A stretch of DNA of 64,000 bases from positions 124,001 to 188,000 of the forward strand of contig DGWD01000042.1 of assembly GCA_002395155.1 (NCBI GenBank), in the 5' to 3' direction. The position numbers and the translations under genes are program-made. The notes beneath the pieces were generated by a model. The model saw nothing but the letters and a program-made list of their open reading frames with translations, had not been told where the DNA came from and did no database searches. This document shows, piece after piece, positions 26,000 through 33,239 of the stretch; position 1 is the stretch's first letter; each line of letters opens with the position of its first letter. This DNA comes from Treponema sp. UBA4267 (GTDB taxonomy: Bacteria; Spirochaetota; Spirochaetia; Treponematales; Treponemataceae).

Positions 26000-27739
26000 T
26001 TAATAAGCCTGACTATGAACCCCAGCAATTGCACGTCCACTTGGCTCATCCATATTTTTCCAGGCAGCATCCCACTCCAAAGCCTTAGCTGTTGAACATG
26101 CAACTCCAGCCTCATGAGGAACAACCTTAGCAGCAGAATCGCTAGGGAAAAGACGACTATAAATCTCACGATAATAATATTCTTCCTTAGTTTTAGGAGG
26201 ATTTACAGGGAATCGATTTTCACGACGGGCAAATTCTGCATCAGAAACCTTCTCTTCAGTCATCTTTTTCAAAGTATCAATCCAGTTATAACCAACACCA
26301 TCAGAAAACTGTTCTTTCTGTCTCCAGCAAATACTTTCAGGAAGCATATCCTCAAAAGCCTTACGTAAAATCCACTTTTCCATACGCTGACTTCCATCAG
26401 GCATTTTAATATTCATCTTGTCACAAGGATTCAAATTCATAGCAATATCAATAAATTCTTTATCAAGGAAAGGAACACGACCTTCTACACCCCATGCCAT
26501 AAGAGATTTATTAGCCCTTAAACAATCATAAAGATGCAATTTACTCATTTTACGAACAAGTTCCTCATGAAATTCCTGAGCATTTGGAGCTTTATGAAAA
26601 TAAAGATATCCGCCAAACAATTCATCTGAACCTTCACCAGAAAGAACCATCTTAATTCCCATAGATTTAATTACACGAGCAAGAAGATACATAGGAGTAG
26701 AAGCACGAACAGTAGTAATATCATAAGTTTCAATATGATAGATAACATCCGGTAAGGCATCTAATGCCTCCTGAATTGTAAAATGAACCTCATGATGAAC
26801 AGTTCCAATATAATCAGCCGCTTTTTTAGCTGCTATTAAATCAGGAGAACCTTCAAGCCCAACAGCAAAAGAATGCAACTGAGGCCACCAGGCAGCTTCC
26901 TTAGAATCACTTTCAATACGTTTTTTAGAAAATTTTTGAGTAATTGCTGCAATAATAGATGAATCAAGACCGCCAGAAAGTAAAACTCCATAAGGAACAT
27001 CAGACATAAGCTGCTGCTTCACCGCATTTTCAAGTCCATTACGAAGCTTATCAATTACAACAGGATTGATTATCTGTCCCCTTTCATCACAAGCTTTAGG
27101 ATTACTCTTTACTTTTCCATAAACTTCCCAATCACGGAAATACCAGCGTATAGGTTTATCATCTTTAGAATAGAAATAATAACCGTTTGGAAATTCCTCA
27201 ATAGTCTGACAATTTCCCTCTAAAGCTTTAAGTTCAGATGCAACATAATAACGACCAGCCTTATCCCAACCCTGATAAAGAGGTATGACCCCTATTTCAT
27301 CACGAGCAACCAGATAAACATCCTTATCACTATCATAAAGAGCAAAAGCAAAAATCCCGCTTAATTTTTCAATAAAATCCTTTCCATATGTTTTATAAAG
27401 AGGGATGATAACTTCACAGTCAGAAAAAGTCTTAAAATTATATTTTCCCTCAAATTCCTTGCGAATTTCCTTGTGATTATAAATTTCCCCATTGGCTGCC
27501 AGAATAATTTTTCCATCATCAGAAATTAAAGGCTGCTTACCAGAAAGAGGATCAACAATCGAAAGACGTTCATGACTCAAAATTGCATTTTCACCAGTAT
27601 AAACGCCGCTCCAATCCGGACCACGATGCCGAATCTTCTTAGACATTTCCAAAACCTGATTGCGTAATTCTTCCTTCAATCCTTCATTTATAGGCATACT
27701 TCCACTATTAAGATCAAAACATCCTACAAAACCACACAT
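26000..27739 (-). CDS. asnB: Asparagine synthetase (glutamine-hydrolysing)
   Basis: About 579 residues. The start is placed at 27739 because maturation must expose Cys2 (MCGFVG), the glutaminase nucleophile, and a GGAGG sits just upstream; the longer in-frame TTG start would bury it. The N-terminal class II glutamine amidotransferase domain (RHRGPDWSG, ANGEIYN) is followed by the ATP-pyrophosphatase domain with GVLLSGGLDSSIIAA. It converts aspartate, glutamine and ATP to asparagine. A partly decayed 13-mer (27073-27081) encodes RGQI near residue 220. An intrinsic terminator lies in the leader. Confidence 0.96.
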   Translation of the reverse strand: MCGFVGCFDLNSGSMPINEGLKEELRNQVLEMSKKIRHRGPDWSGVYTGENAILSHERLSIVDPLSGKQPLISDDGKIILAANGEIYNHKEIRKEFEGKYNFKTFSDCEVIIPLYKTYGKDFIEKLSGIFAFALYDSDKDVYLVARDEIGVIPLYQGWDKAGRYYVASELKALEGNCQTIEEFPNGYYFYSKDDKPIRWYFRDWEVYGKVKSNPKACDERGQIINPVVIDKLRNGLENAVKQQLMSDVPYGVLLSGGLDSSIIAAITQKFSKKRIESDSKEAAWWPQLHSFAVGLEGSPDLIAAKKAADYIGTVHHEVHFTIQEALDALPDVIYHIETYDITTVRASTPMYLLARVIKSMGIKMVLSGEGSDELFGGYLYFHKAPNAQEFHEELVRKMSKLHLYDCLRANKSLMAWGVEGRVPFLDKEFIDIAMNLNPCDKMNIKMPDGSQRMEKWILRKAFEDMLPESICWRQKEQFSDGVGYNWIDTLKKMTEEKVSDAEFARRENRFPVNPPKTKEEYYYREIYSRLFPSDSAAKVVPHEAGVACSTAKALEWDAAWKNMDEPSGRAIAGVHSQAY

Positions 27740-27771
27740 ACACAATCCTCCTTGCACTAAATTCTTTTGGC

Positions 27772-27831
27772 AAAAAAAAAGAGGCCGTAGACAATAACCC
27801 GAATAAATTTCAGATTAATATCTACGACCTC
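27772..27831 (-). terminator. Intrinsic terminator in the asnB leader
   Basis: On the minus strand GAGGTCGTAGA pairs with TCTACGGCCTC (27821-27831 with 27781-27791, one mismatch) and is followed by nine T residues. It ends about 33 bases before the asnB start, so it must be read through for asnB expression from an upstream promoter. It could be an attenuator or simply end upstream transcription. Confidence 0.65.
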
Positions 27832-27893
27832 TTTGCCGTTTCTTTTTTTATATTACTGATTTTCACAGATTTAAGTCAATGGCCTAAATGTTA

Positions 27894-28067
27894 GGGGTCT
27901 GTCCCCTCTAATCATTTATAAATTAGGAGGGGAAAGCCTTCCCCTTGCGTCGCGAGTTTCCGAAGGAAACTCGGTAGTGAGCGAAGCGAACGGACTACCC
28001 CTTCAAACGGGCCTCAAACGCCGGCCCGTAACGCCCGCTAACTTATATCCTACAGGGGACAGACCCC
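27894..28067. repeat. GC-rich multi-hairpin element bounded by inverted 13-mers
   Basis: Inverted exact copies at 27894-27906 and 28055-28067 enclose GC-rich sequence unlike its AT-rich surroundings. Inside are four palindromes: GGGGAA/TTCCCC (27929-27944), CGAGTTTCC/GGAAACTCG (27953-27973), GGTAGT/ACTACC (27973-27999) and ACGGGCC/GGCCCGT (28007-28029). It has the look of a non-autonomous composite (BIME- or MITE-like). No open frame fits it. Confidence 0.8.
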
Positions 28068-28069
28068 TC

Positions 28070-28465
28070 CTATAAACGATTAATTCTATCTAGATGCTCC
28101 AAATAAAAAGTTTTAATATCATTTTTTATAGTCAAACCACCCTGTAATGACATATGATCACCTTTATAAACAGGCATAACGTACCATAAGCCTTTTTTCA
28201 AAGTTTCCCCATTCTTAAAGTCTTCATGAGGAGCAAATTCAGGATATAAAGCAGAAATTGTATTAACAAGGCCATCATTTTCCTGCCAAGTTTGATCTAA
28301 ATTAATTCCATCAGGGGTCTGTCCCCTAAAAGCACCCATCCTAACAGCAGATCTTTGAAAAAGCTTTTCCATCATTCCTTCAATCGGAACTTGATTTTCT
28401 TCCTCTGAAAGCTCAGTCGCAGAACAAGAATAAGAAAAATAATATACAGAATCCACAGTTTTCAA
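28070..28465 (-). CDS. C-terminal part of a frameshifted lipase
   Basis: 131 residues that continue the lipase encoded just upstream, in the other frame. VYYFSYSC, WQENDGLVNTIS and the His in KGDHMSLQGG match the C-terminal half of staphylococcal-type lipases (catalytic Asp and His). Adding one A to the A7 tract at 28477-28483 joins the two frames smoothly through INQWLKTVDSVYYF. A 13-mer copy (28314-28326) encodes RGQTP in a loop. On its own the fragment lacks the nucleophile and probably has no activity. Confidence 0.75.
   Translation of the reverse strand: MKTVDSVYYFSYSCSATELSEEENQVPIEGMMEKLFQRSAVRMGAFRGQTPDGINLDQTWQENDGLVNTISALYPEFAPHEDFKNGETLKKGLWYVMPVYKGDHMSLQGGLTIKNDIKTFYLEHLDRINRL
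28314..28326 (-). repeat. 13-base element inside the lipase C-terminal part
   Basis: Exact copy, read Gly-Gln-Thr-Pro in the lipase frame. Confidence 0.95.
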
Positions 28466-28473
28466 CCATTGAT

Positions 28474-29229
28474 TTATTTTTTTGCATTTTGTATATACAT
28501 ATCAAAATCTGCATAGTCATAGTCGGCTCTTCCATCCTTTTTAGGTGCATTTGTTTTATCCATCAACTTCTGCATATTGCTTTTAGGCTTAGGATTTTCA
28601 TCTGGCACATGATATGCAGACGTTCCATTATGAGGGGCTGCTAAACTTGTTACAGAATAAATCCAGTCACCATGGCCACCCGCAAATAAAGGACTTAAAT
28701 CCTCTTTTTCAGTAACGGCCCTTTCTGCTTCGGACCCATTAGCCATTAAATGAGTAAGTAATCTTACAGTCACGCCTCCAAATGAATGCCCTAGTAAATT
28801 AATTTTATGTTTTTGATTCCATTCAGGAAGTAAAGGCTCTTTTGAAAAATCCCTACCAAAACGTTTATGCCCACATCTTTCCGAGTGTTCTTTACCATAA
28901 TCTGTAATACTACCAGTAAGTTGAGCGTATAATTCACAAGCTCTATCCCAGGCACTCCCTTGAGGAGCTACAGAAGCATCATAAGCATTAAAACCTTCTC
29001 TTCTTAATTGCTTCATTAAAGAGCCATTTTTCATCCCCCAATAAGGGAAAAATCTATTTCTAAAATCATAATGGCCCCAGCCAGAAAGACCATGAACAAA
29101 TACATAAGTATAATTGCTATTCCAGACTCCCTTTTGAACACTATATCCATTCTTCTTTGTTGTGGAACAAGAAATTAATAAAATACCAAAGAACGTAAAA
29201 AATAATAAAATGATTTTTCTAGATTTCAT
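28474..29229 (-). CDS. Lipase lipoprotein, N-terminal part (frameshifted at an A7 tract)
   Basis: 251 residues with a lipoprotein signal (LFFTFFGILLISC, lipobox LISC) followed by an alpha/beta-hydrolase: oxyanion region VFVHGLSGWG and nucleophile GHSFGGVTVRLL. It is exported and lipid-anchored. The reading frame stops at TAA directly after GCA-AAA-AAA, where A AAA AAA is a classic minus-one slippery heptamer; slipping back one base restores the rest of the lipase. The gene may therefore be phase-variable, programmed to frameshift, truly broken, or affected by a sequencing error. The sequence alone does not decide. Confidence 0.78.
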   Translation of the reverse strand: MKSRKIILLFFTFFGILLISCSTTKKNGYSVQKGVWNSNYTYVFVHGLSGWGHYDFRNRFFPYWGMKNGSLMKQLRREGFNAYDASVAPQGSAWDRACELYAQLTGSITDYGKEHSERCGHKRFGRDFSKEPLLPEWNQKHKINLLGHSFGGVTVRLLTHLMANGSEAERAVTEKEDLSPLFAGGHGDWIYSVTSLAAPHNGTSAYHVPDENPKPKSNMQKLMDKTNAPKKDGRADYDYADFDMYIQNAKK

Positions 29230-29313
29230 ATTAAAACTATAACAAATAAATTATTATATGTAAATTATATTTTACACTATATTATTTTATCCAATATTAC
29301 TCTTATAACAAAT

Positions 29314-29326
29314 GGGGACAGACCCC
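29314..29326 (+). repeat. 13-base element at the edge of the phospholipase-D remnant
   Basis: Exact copy; the phospholipase-D-like frame reads through it as GQTP and continues open, so the breakpoint of the truncated gene lies at or just before it. Confidence 0.9.
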
Positions 29327-29327
29327 A

Positions 29328-29672
29328 CTCTTATCACTTCAAATTTTCAAGGATTACATCAAAAAAGGCGTGAAAGTAACCATAAAATACGGAATGAAGC
29401 CTAGAAATCGTTTTGATAAAGCAGGAATCGATAATGAATCTAAAAGTTTCTTTGGAAATCTTGATAAAAACTGTTTCAAACTTATAAATACAGATGACCA
29501 TTCTAAAATACTTATTTGTGATGAAGATTTTATGATTATGGGCAGTTTTAACTGGCTGAGTTTTGGTGGTGGAAATGAAAATCTCTGTTTTTTCACAATA
29601 TTTTATAAAAAATGCTATAATAACAAAAGTTACGACCTTCGGTCGTTTGCATTTATGGAAATTATTTTCTAG
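29328..29672 (+). pseudogene. C-terminal remnant of a phospholipase-D-family protein
   Basis: An open stretch encodes KDYIKKGVKVTIKYGMKP and then HSKILICDEDFMIMGSFNWL, the second HxK...D motif of PLD-type nucleases or transferases (His-Ser-Lys). The first HKD motif and the N-terminal half are missing; to the left lies a 13-mer copy. The C-terminal end after GGGNENL degenerates into non-homologous sequence. It is therefore a decayed fragment, not a working enzyme. Confidence 0.65.
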
Positions 29673-29760
29673 TGCACTTACGTGCACAATGCATCATAGC
29701 CGACAGCGGGTCAAGCCGCATCATCTTTTAAGTGCGTTGTTATATGCACAACCCACTGGG
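29615..29760 (+). other. Palindrome-rich, GC-shifted segment (integron attC-like, uncertain)
   Basis: ATAACAA (about 29619) pairs with TTGTTAT (29737-29743). Between them are GTGCAC-based palindromes, ACGACC/GGTCGT (29632-29646) and GCGG/CCGC around GTCAAG. The overall shape is that of an attC recombination site, and Treponema denticola is known to carry an integron. However, canonical RYYYAAC and GTTRRRY cores are not clearly present. A stretch of orphan secreted-protein genes follows immediately. Confidence 0.3.
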
Positions 29761-29771
29761 CTGGAAAAAAA

Positions 29772-30497
29772 ATGAAAACCAAACTTAATATTATAATTTT
29801 ACTATTTTTATTATCCTCAAAAATTTATGCATATGAAATTCAGGATTTTTCAAATTCAGAATGGTTTGATAATCTAACTGTCGAATATATTATTAATAAT
29901 CAAACTCCAATTCTAGAATTGTATGATATTATCAATTTTAAATTCCCTAAAAAAAATAATTCAGTTGATTACAAAGATTGGGGATATTACAGTATAACTG
30001 GAATTGGGGGAGTGGGCGCAATTTATTCAGTATCTAAAATAGATGATAATAAATTTATTTTTGAATATGGATATTATCCATCATCAGCAGATCAGAATCA
30101 AATACCTGTAAAAGAATCAAATCCAAATACTTGTACTGTTTATGTCCAAAATGAAAATACCTTAGTTTTAATAAATCCTCCACTTGGAATGTACAGAAAG
30201 ACCTTGTATAGAAAAAGTTATACAAAAGATTCTTCAGTTATAATGGAAGAAGGAATTGTAAATGATTTAAATGTACGAATAAGACTTGAACCAACAACCT
30301 CAAAAGGTCTTATTTTAGGAAAACTTCAGACTGGAAATCATGTTAAAATAATAAAAAAATCTGAACTTGCTGATGCCGATGGCAAAAAAAATTATTGGTA
30401 TCAAATACAAGTTGAAGGATATCCTATATGCTGGATATTTGGTGAATATGTAACAAAACAAAAAGATTTTCTTAAAAACTTTGGATTTGTTGAATAA
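29772..30497 (+). CDS. Secreted protein with C-terminal SH3b-like domain
   Basis: A 241-residue protein with a signal peptide (MKTKLNIIILLFLLSSKIYA). The middle is not recognised. Residues about 160-230 (VNDLNVRIRLEPTTSKGLILGKL, then WYQIQVEGYPICWIFGEYV) form a bacterial SH3 domain, a module often used to bind cell-wall or surface ligands. The ATG follows directly after the palindromic segment and an AAAAAAA tract, with only weak ribosome-binding sequence. It overlaps no neighbour and precedes another secreted orphan. Confidence 0.6.
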   Translation: MKTKLNIIILLFLLSSKIYAYEIQDFSNSEWFDNLTVEYIINNQTPILELYDIINFKFPKKNNSVDYKDWGYYSITGIGGVGAIYSVSKIDDNKFIFEYGYYPSSADQNQIPVKESNPNTCTVYVQNENTLVLINPPLGMYRKTLYRKSYTKDSSVIMEEGIVNDLNVRIRLEPTTSKGLILGKLQTGNHVKIIKKSELADADGKKNYWYQIQVEGYPICWIFGEYVTKQKDFLKNFGFVE

Positions 30498-30522
30498 AGA
30501 AATTATACATGGAGAAAAAAAA

Positions 30523-31776
30523 ATGAAAAAACTATCAATCTTTTTAATAATATTTACCCTAAGCTTTAGTCTTTTTGCCAATGGTGGCATTCCCTGGGAT
30601 GATGTAACAATTAAAGATAATGGAGGCAGAGTTTCTTTTAAAAATGATGCAGAAATTAAACTATCAAAAGAAAACCTTAATATTCGTTTTGTTGATGATT
30701 CTGTTATTGTTTCTTGTTCTTATTCTTTATTTAATAGTTCCTCCACCGACAAAAACATAGATTTTGCCTTTAATTTAACTGACTGCTGGCATAAAAACTA
30801 TCCTGACTATTATTTTATTTATCAAAATGGACAAAAAATAGATTCAACCTTAAAAATCGAAAATATTTTTCAAGATAATAATGAACCTTACGTTGCATCT
30901 TTTAATGAATATTCAAAATTAAGTTTGAAAGCAAAAACTACGACAAAAATTGACGTTCTTTATAGAATAAAAACTCAAAATGATGGAAAACATCTTGCTA
31001 GAATTTTTAATGACAACACATTTATATATAATCTTTTTCCGGCCCTTAGTTTTGGTGATGGAATAATCGACGAATTCACTCTTACAATCGATAAAAGCGA
31101 TCTTTCTGGCTACAATGGTTTTATTACTGATATTTCAGGCCTGGATTTTCCTTTTAATTCTTCCGAAAACGTACTTTCAAAAACTTTTAATAAGTTTGAC
31201 TTAAAAGCTCACAAAGAATTGAAAATATCCTACAACATTAAAAACTGGTATATGTCTGATATGATTAAAAAATATCGCATTACCTACCAGACACCTTCTT
31301 ATCAAAGCTGCAGCACATCATCCTACCTTAGCGACAATAAAGAGTATTATCCGGCATGGTATTTAGATGATGATGATTACATGACTCCCTGGGTCGAAGG
31401 AAAGAAAGACGCCGGCATTGGTGAAAAAATTACATATTCATTTAAAGGACCTTGTCTTGTCACCCACATACTTATTGTAAATGGATTTAGAAAATCTGAA
31501 AAAACATATACAGAAAACTGTAGACTTAAAAAAATTGCTCTTTATGTGGATGGAAAATTACAGGGAACATACGAACTGCCAGATAAACCTTTTTCTCTTG
31601 CCATGAATTCAAATATTCTTGAAACAGGTGACCTGCTGCCTTTATCTGAAAAAAGAGGATTATATCCTGAACAATCTTTGGAAATTGAAATACTTGAAGT
31701 TTGGCCTGGAAGTAAATATTTGGATACCTGTGTTTCTGAAATTATTTTATTAAAAGCTCCAATTCCATACCACTAG
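30523..31776 (+). CDS. Secreted protein with NADase-type glycan-binding domain
   Basis: About 417 residues from the ATG at 30523, selected because GGAG lies 8 bases upstream and the signal peptide (KKLSIFLIIFTLSFSLFA) then starts at residue 2; an in-frame TTG at 30481 is less likely. The C-terminal third (WVEGKKDAGIGEKITYSF, then ILIVNGFRKSEKTY, LKKIALYVDGKLQGTYEL) matches the discoidin-like NADase-type glycan-binding domain. The N-terminal part is unrecognised, possibly beta-rich. It probably acts outside the inner membrane. Confidence 0.7.
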   Translation: MKKLSIFLIIFTLSFSLFANGGIPWDDVTIKDNGGRVSFKNDAEIKLSKENLNIRFVDDSVIVSCSYSLFNSSSTDKNIDFAFNLTDCWHKNYPDYYFIYQNGQKIDSTLKIENIFQDNNEPYVASFNEYSKLSLKAKTTTKIDVLYRIKTQNDGKHLARIFNDNTFIYNLFPALSFGDGIIDEFTLTIDKSDLSGYNGFITDISGLDFPFNSSENVLSKTFNKFDLKAHKELKISYNIKNWYMSDMIKKYRITYQTPSYQSCSTSSYLSDNKEYYPAWYLDDDDYMTPWVEGKKDAGIGEKITYSFKGPCLVTHILIVNGFRKSEKTYTENCRLKKIALYVDGKLQGTYELPDKPFSLAMNSNILETGDLLPLSEKRGLYPEQSLEIEILEVWPGSKYLDTCVSEIILLKAPIPYH

Positions 31777-31803
31777 GCTAAAAAACCTCTAAGGATAAAA
31801 AAT

Positions 31804-31959
31804 ATGAGTCGTCCTGATATTAAAAAAGAGTTTCTCAAAATAATTAATCTGCTTCTATGTCTATATATTCCCCTATTATTTCAAAAAACAAAAACACTGC
31901 AACAAATTGTATTAAACCCTGAAACAAATAAGTTCTATTCATCGGTGGTGGAAAAATGA
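31804..31959 (+). CDS. Small 51-residue ORF, coupled to the next gene
   Basis: MSRPDIKKEFLKIINLLL begins a 51-residue frame with one hydrophobic segment, preceded by AAGGA. Its TGA overlaps the ATG of the next gene (ATGA), implying translational coupling. The last 23 codons recur in the partial duplicate at 32511-32671 with only three amino-acid changes and an intact frame, which suggests the peptide is under some constraint. No homologue is recognised. Confidence 0.4.
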   Translation: MSRPDIKKEFLKIINLLLCLYIPLLFQKTKTLQQIVLNPETNKFYSSVVEK

Positions 31960-32507
31960 AAAAAAGATTAATCAACCTAATTCTGGCCATTTGTATAAGT
32001 GGTTTACATTTATTTTCTGAATCCCCTCATTTTTTATTACAATTAAATAATGAAGTAGGATTTTGTACAATCGGCATTAATGATAGTATCTCTCCAACTT
32101 TTTATTTAGGATATATGCCACTTGTAGAAGTTGAAATGCAAATTCCAGTTATAAACAATCCTTCTTCAAAAATTTATGTAGGTTTACAAAGTTTTTATAT
32201 AATCCCTTATGGATTCATGACTATAACAAACTGCAGATTTGGCTATGCCTTTAAAAAACTTGAAAATTGGAAAAAATATCATCTGGAACTACTTGGAAAT
32301 ACAGGACTTGGTGCAACTTTTACATTTATTTATAGACCAGAAATCTATCCTGTGTGCGAAACAGGCTGTCACCTATACTGGATGCCTGAAGACAAAGGAT
32401 TTTTCTGGGGATTTGGTCCCAATGTAATGGGTCTGATGAATTTCTACACCATCCCGCGCACAGATATTATGTTTATGTTCTCCTGTAACTTTGGATACAA
32501 ATTCTAA
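31956..32507 (+). CDS. Putative outer-membrane beta-barrel protein, unrecognised
   Basis: A 183-residue protein with a signal peptide (KKRLINLILAICISGLHLFS). The mature part is rich in aromatic residues in alternating patterns and ends in FGYKF, a terminal phenylalanine as in outer-membrane barrels. Not assignable to a named family. The 5' end of the gene, together with its leader, is repeated 623 bases downstream as a truncated copy. Confidence 0.5.
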   Translation: MKKRLINLILAICISGLHLFSESPHFLLQLNNEVGFCTIGINDSISPTFYLGYMPLVEVEMQIPVINNPSSKIYVGLQSFYIIPYGFMTITNCRFGYAFKKLENWKKYHLELLGNTGLGATFTFIYRPEIYPVCETGCHLYWMPEDKGFFWGFGPNVMGLMNFYTIPRTDIMFMFSCNFGYKF

Positions 32508-32510
32508 ACT

Positions 32511-32671
32511 ACAAAAACACTGCAACAAATTGTATTAACCCCTGAAGCAAATAAGTTCTATTCATCGGTGGTGAAAAAATGAAAAAAAGATTAATCACCC
32601 TGATTCTGGCCATTTGTTTAAGCGGTCTAAGTTTATTTTCTGAATCCCCTCATTTTTTATTACAATTAAAT
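32511..32671 (+). repeat. Truncated tandem duplicate of 31888-32048
   Basis: 161 bases closely matching 31888-32048 at an offset of 623: the end of the 51-residue ORF, the coupled ATG, and the signal-peptide region of the barrel-like gene. The copy stops abruptly at the 3' end of the convergent Nudix gene, so the barrel gene there is a 5' fragment only. Confidence 0.88.
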
Positions 32672-32673
32672 CT

Positions 32674-33195
32674 TTACCTGTCATCATTTACAATATGAAT
32701 CAGACCTTTTCCTTCAAGAATTTCCTTCATTCGATAACGAAGAAAACGGGGTCTTACATCTATTTCAGGTAATTTATCCAAAGGAATCCAATATATCTCT
32801 TCTTTTTCATTATTCCAGCCATAAGTATCACATTTTACATCCTTACAACCGCGACTTTTCATCAAATAATAAAATTCAATTACATGGCATTTAAGATTTT
32901 CATAACCAAGTGCATTTTCAGTAAAAAAATTCTCACAAATAACGGCAAGTCTGTCCACCTAGTAATCAACTCCAGTTTCTTCCTTAACTTCGCGGGCAAT
33001 ACAGTCCTCTGCCTTTTCGTTCATGTGAACTCCACCACCAACTGAATAATAATTTGGAGATTTTGCATTTTTCACTACAAGAAGAGAATTATCTTCAATG
33101 ATTATTGCTCCAGTTCTAAAACGAAACCAATTATCATTCACCGAAAAACAACAATCTGGATATCCCACCCGGATATCATCTTTTTTATCTTCCAT
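32674..33195 (-). pseudogene. Nudix hydrolase interrupted by an in-frame stop
   Basis: One reading frame of 173 codons split by a TAG at 32959-32961. The upstream 78 residues hold the N-terminal strands and most of the Nudix box (GGGVHMNEKAEDCIAREVKEETG), and the downstream part continues without a gap as VDRLAVICENFF. Related proteins have a Glu or other residue at this point (GVDYEVDRLAV is typical), so a single-base change explains the stop. A restart at the GTG after the stop is possible but would lack the catalytic box. Confidence 0.75.
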
Positions 33196-33206
33196 ACCAC
33201 TTTTCC

Positions 33207-33227
33207 TTGAGGGGACAGACCCCTCAA
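33207..33227. repeat. 13-base element with extended arms
   Basis: The exact copy at 33211-33223 is flanked by TTGA and TCAA, extending the palindrome to eight bases per arm around ACAGA. It sits between the M20 peptidase stop and the Nudix start. Confidence 0.92.
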
Positions 33228-33239
33228 ATTTAAAAAAAA

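Noticed and set aside
27280..27292. GAGGTATGACCCC in asnB as a decayed 13-mer
   Set aside because: Only nine of thirteen positions match and the residues are normal asnB sequence.
27740..27757. Longer N-terminus for asnB from a TTG
   Set aside because: It would hide the catalytic Cys2 and overlap the ribosome-binding site.
32947..32959. AAGTCTGTCCACC beside the Nudix stop as a 13-mer copy
   Set aside because: Only the TCTGTCC core matches; likely chance.
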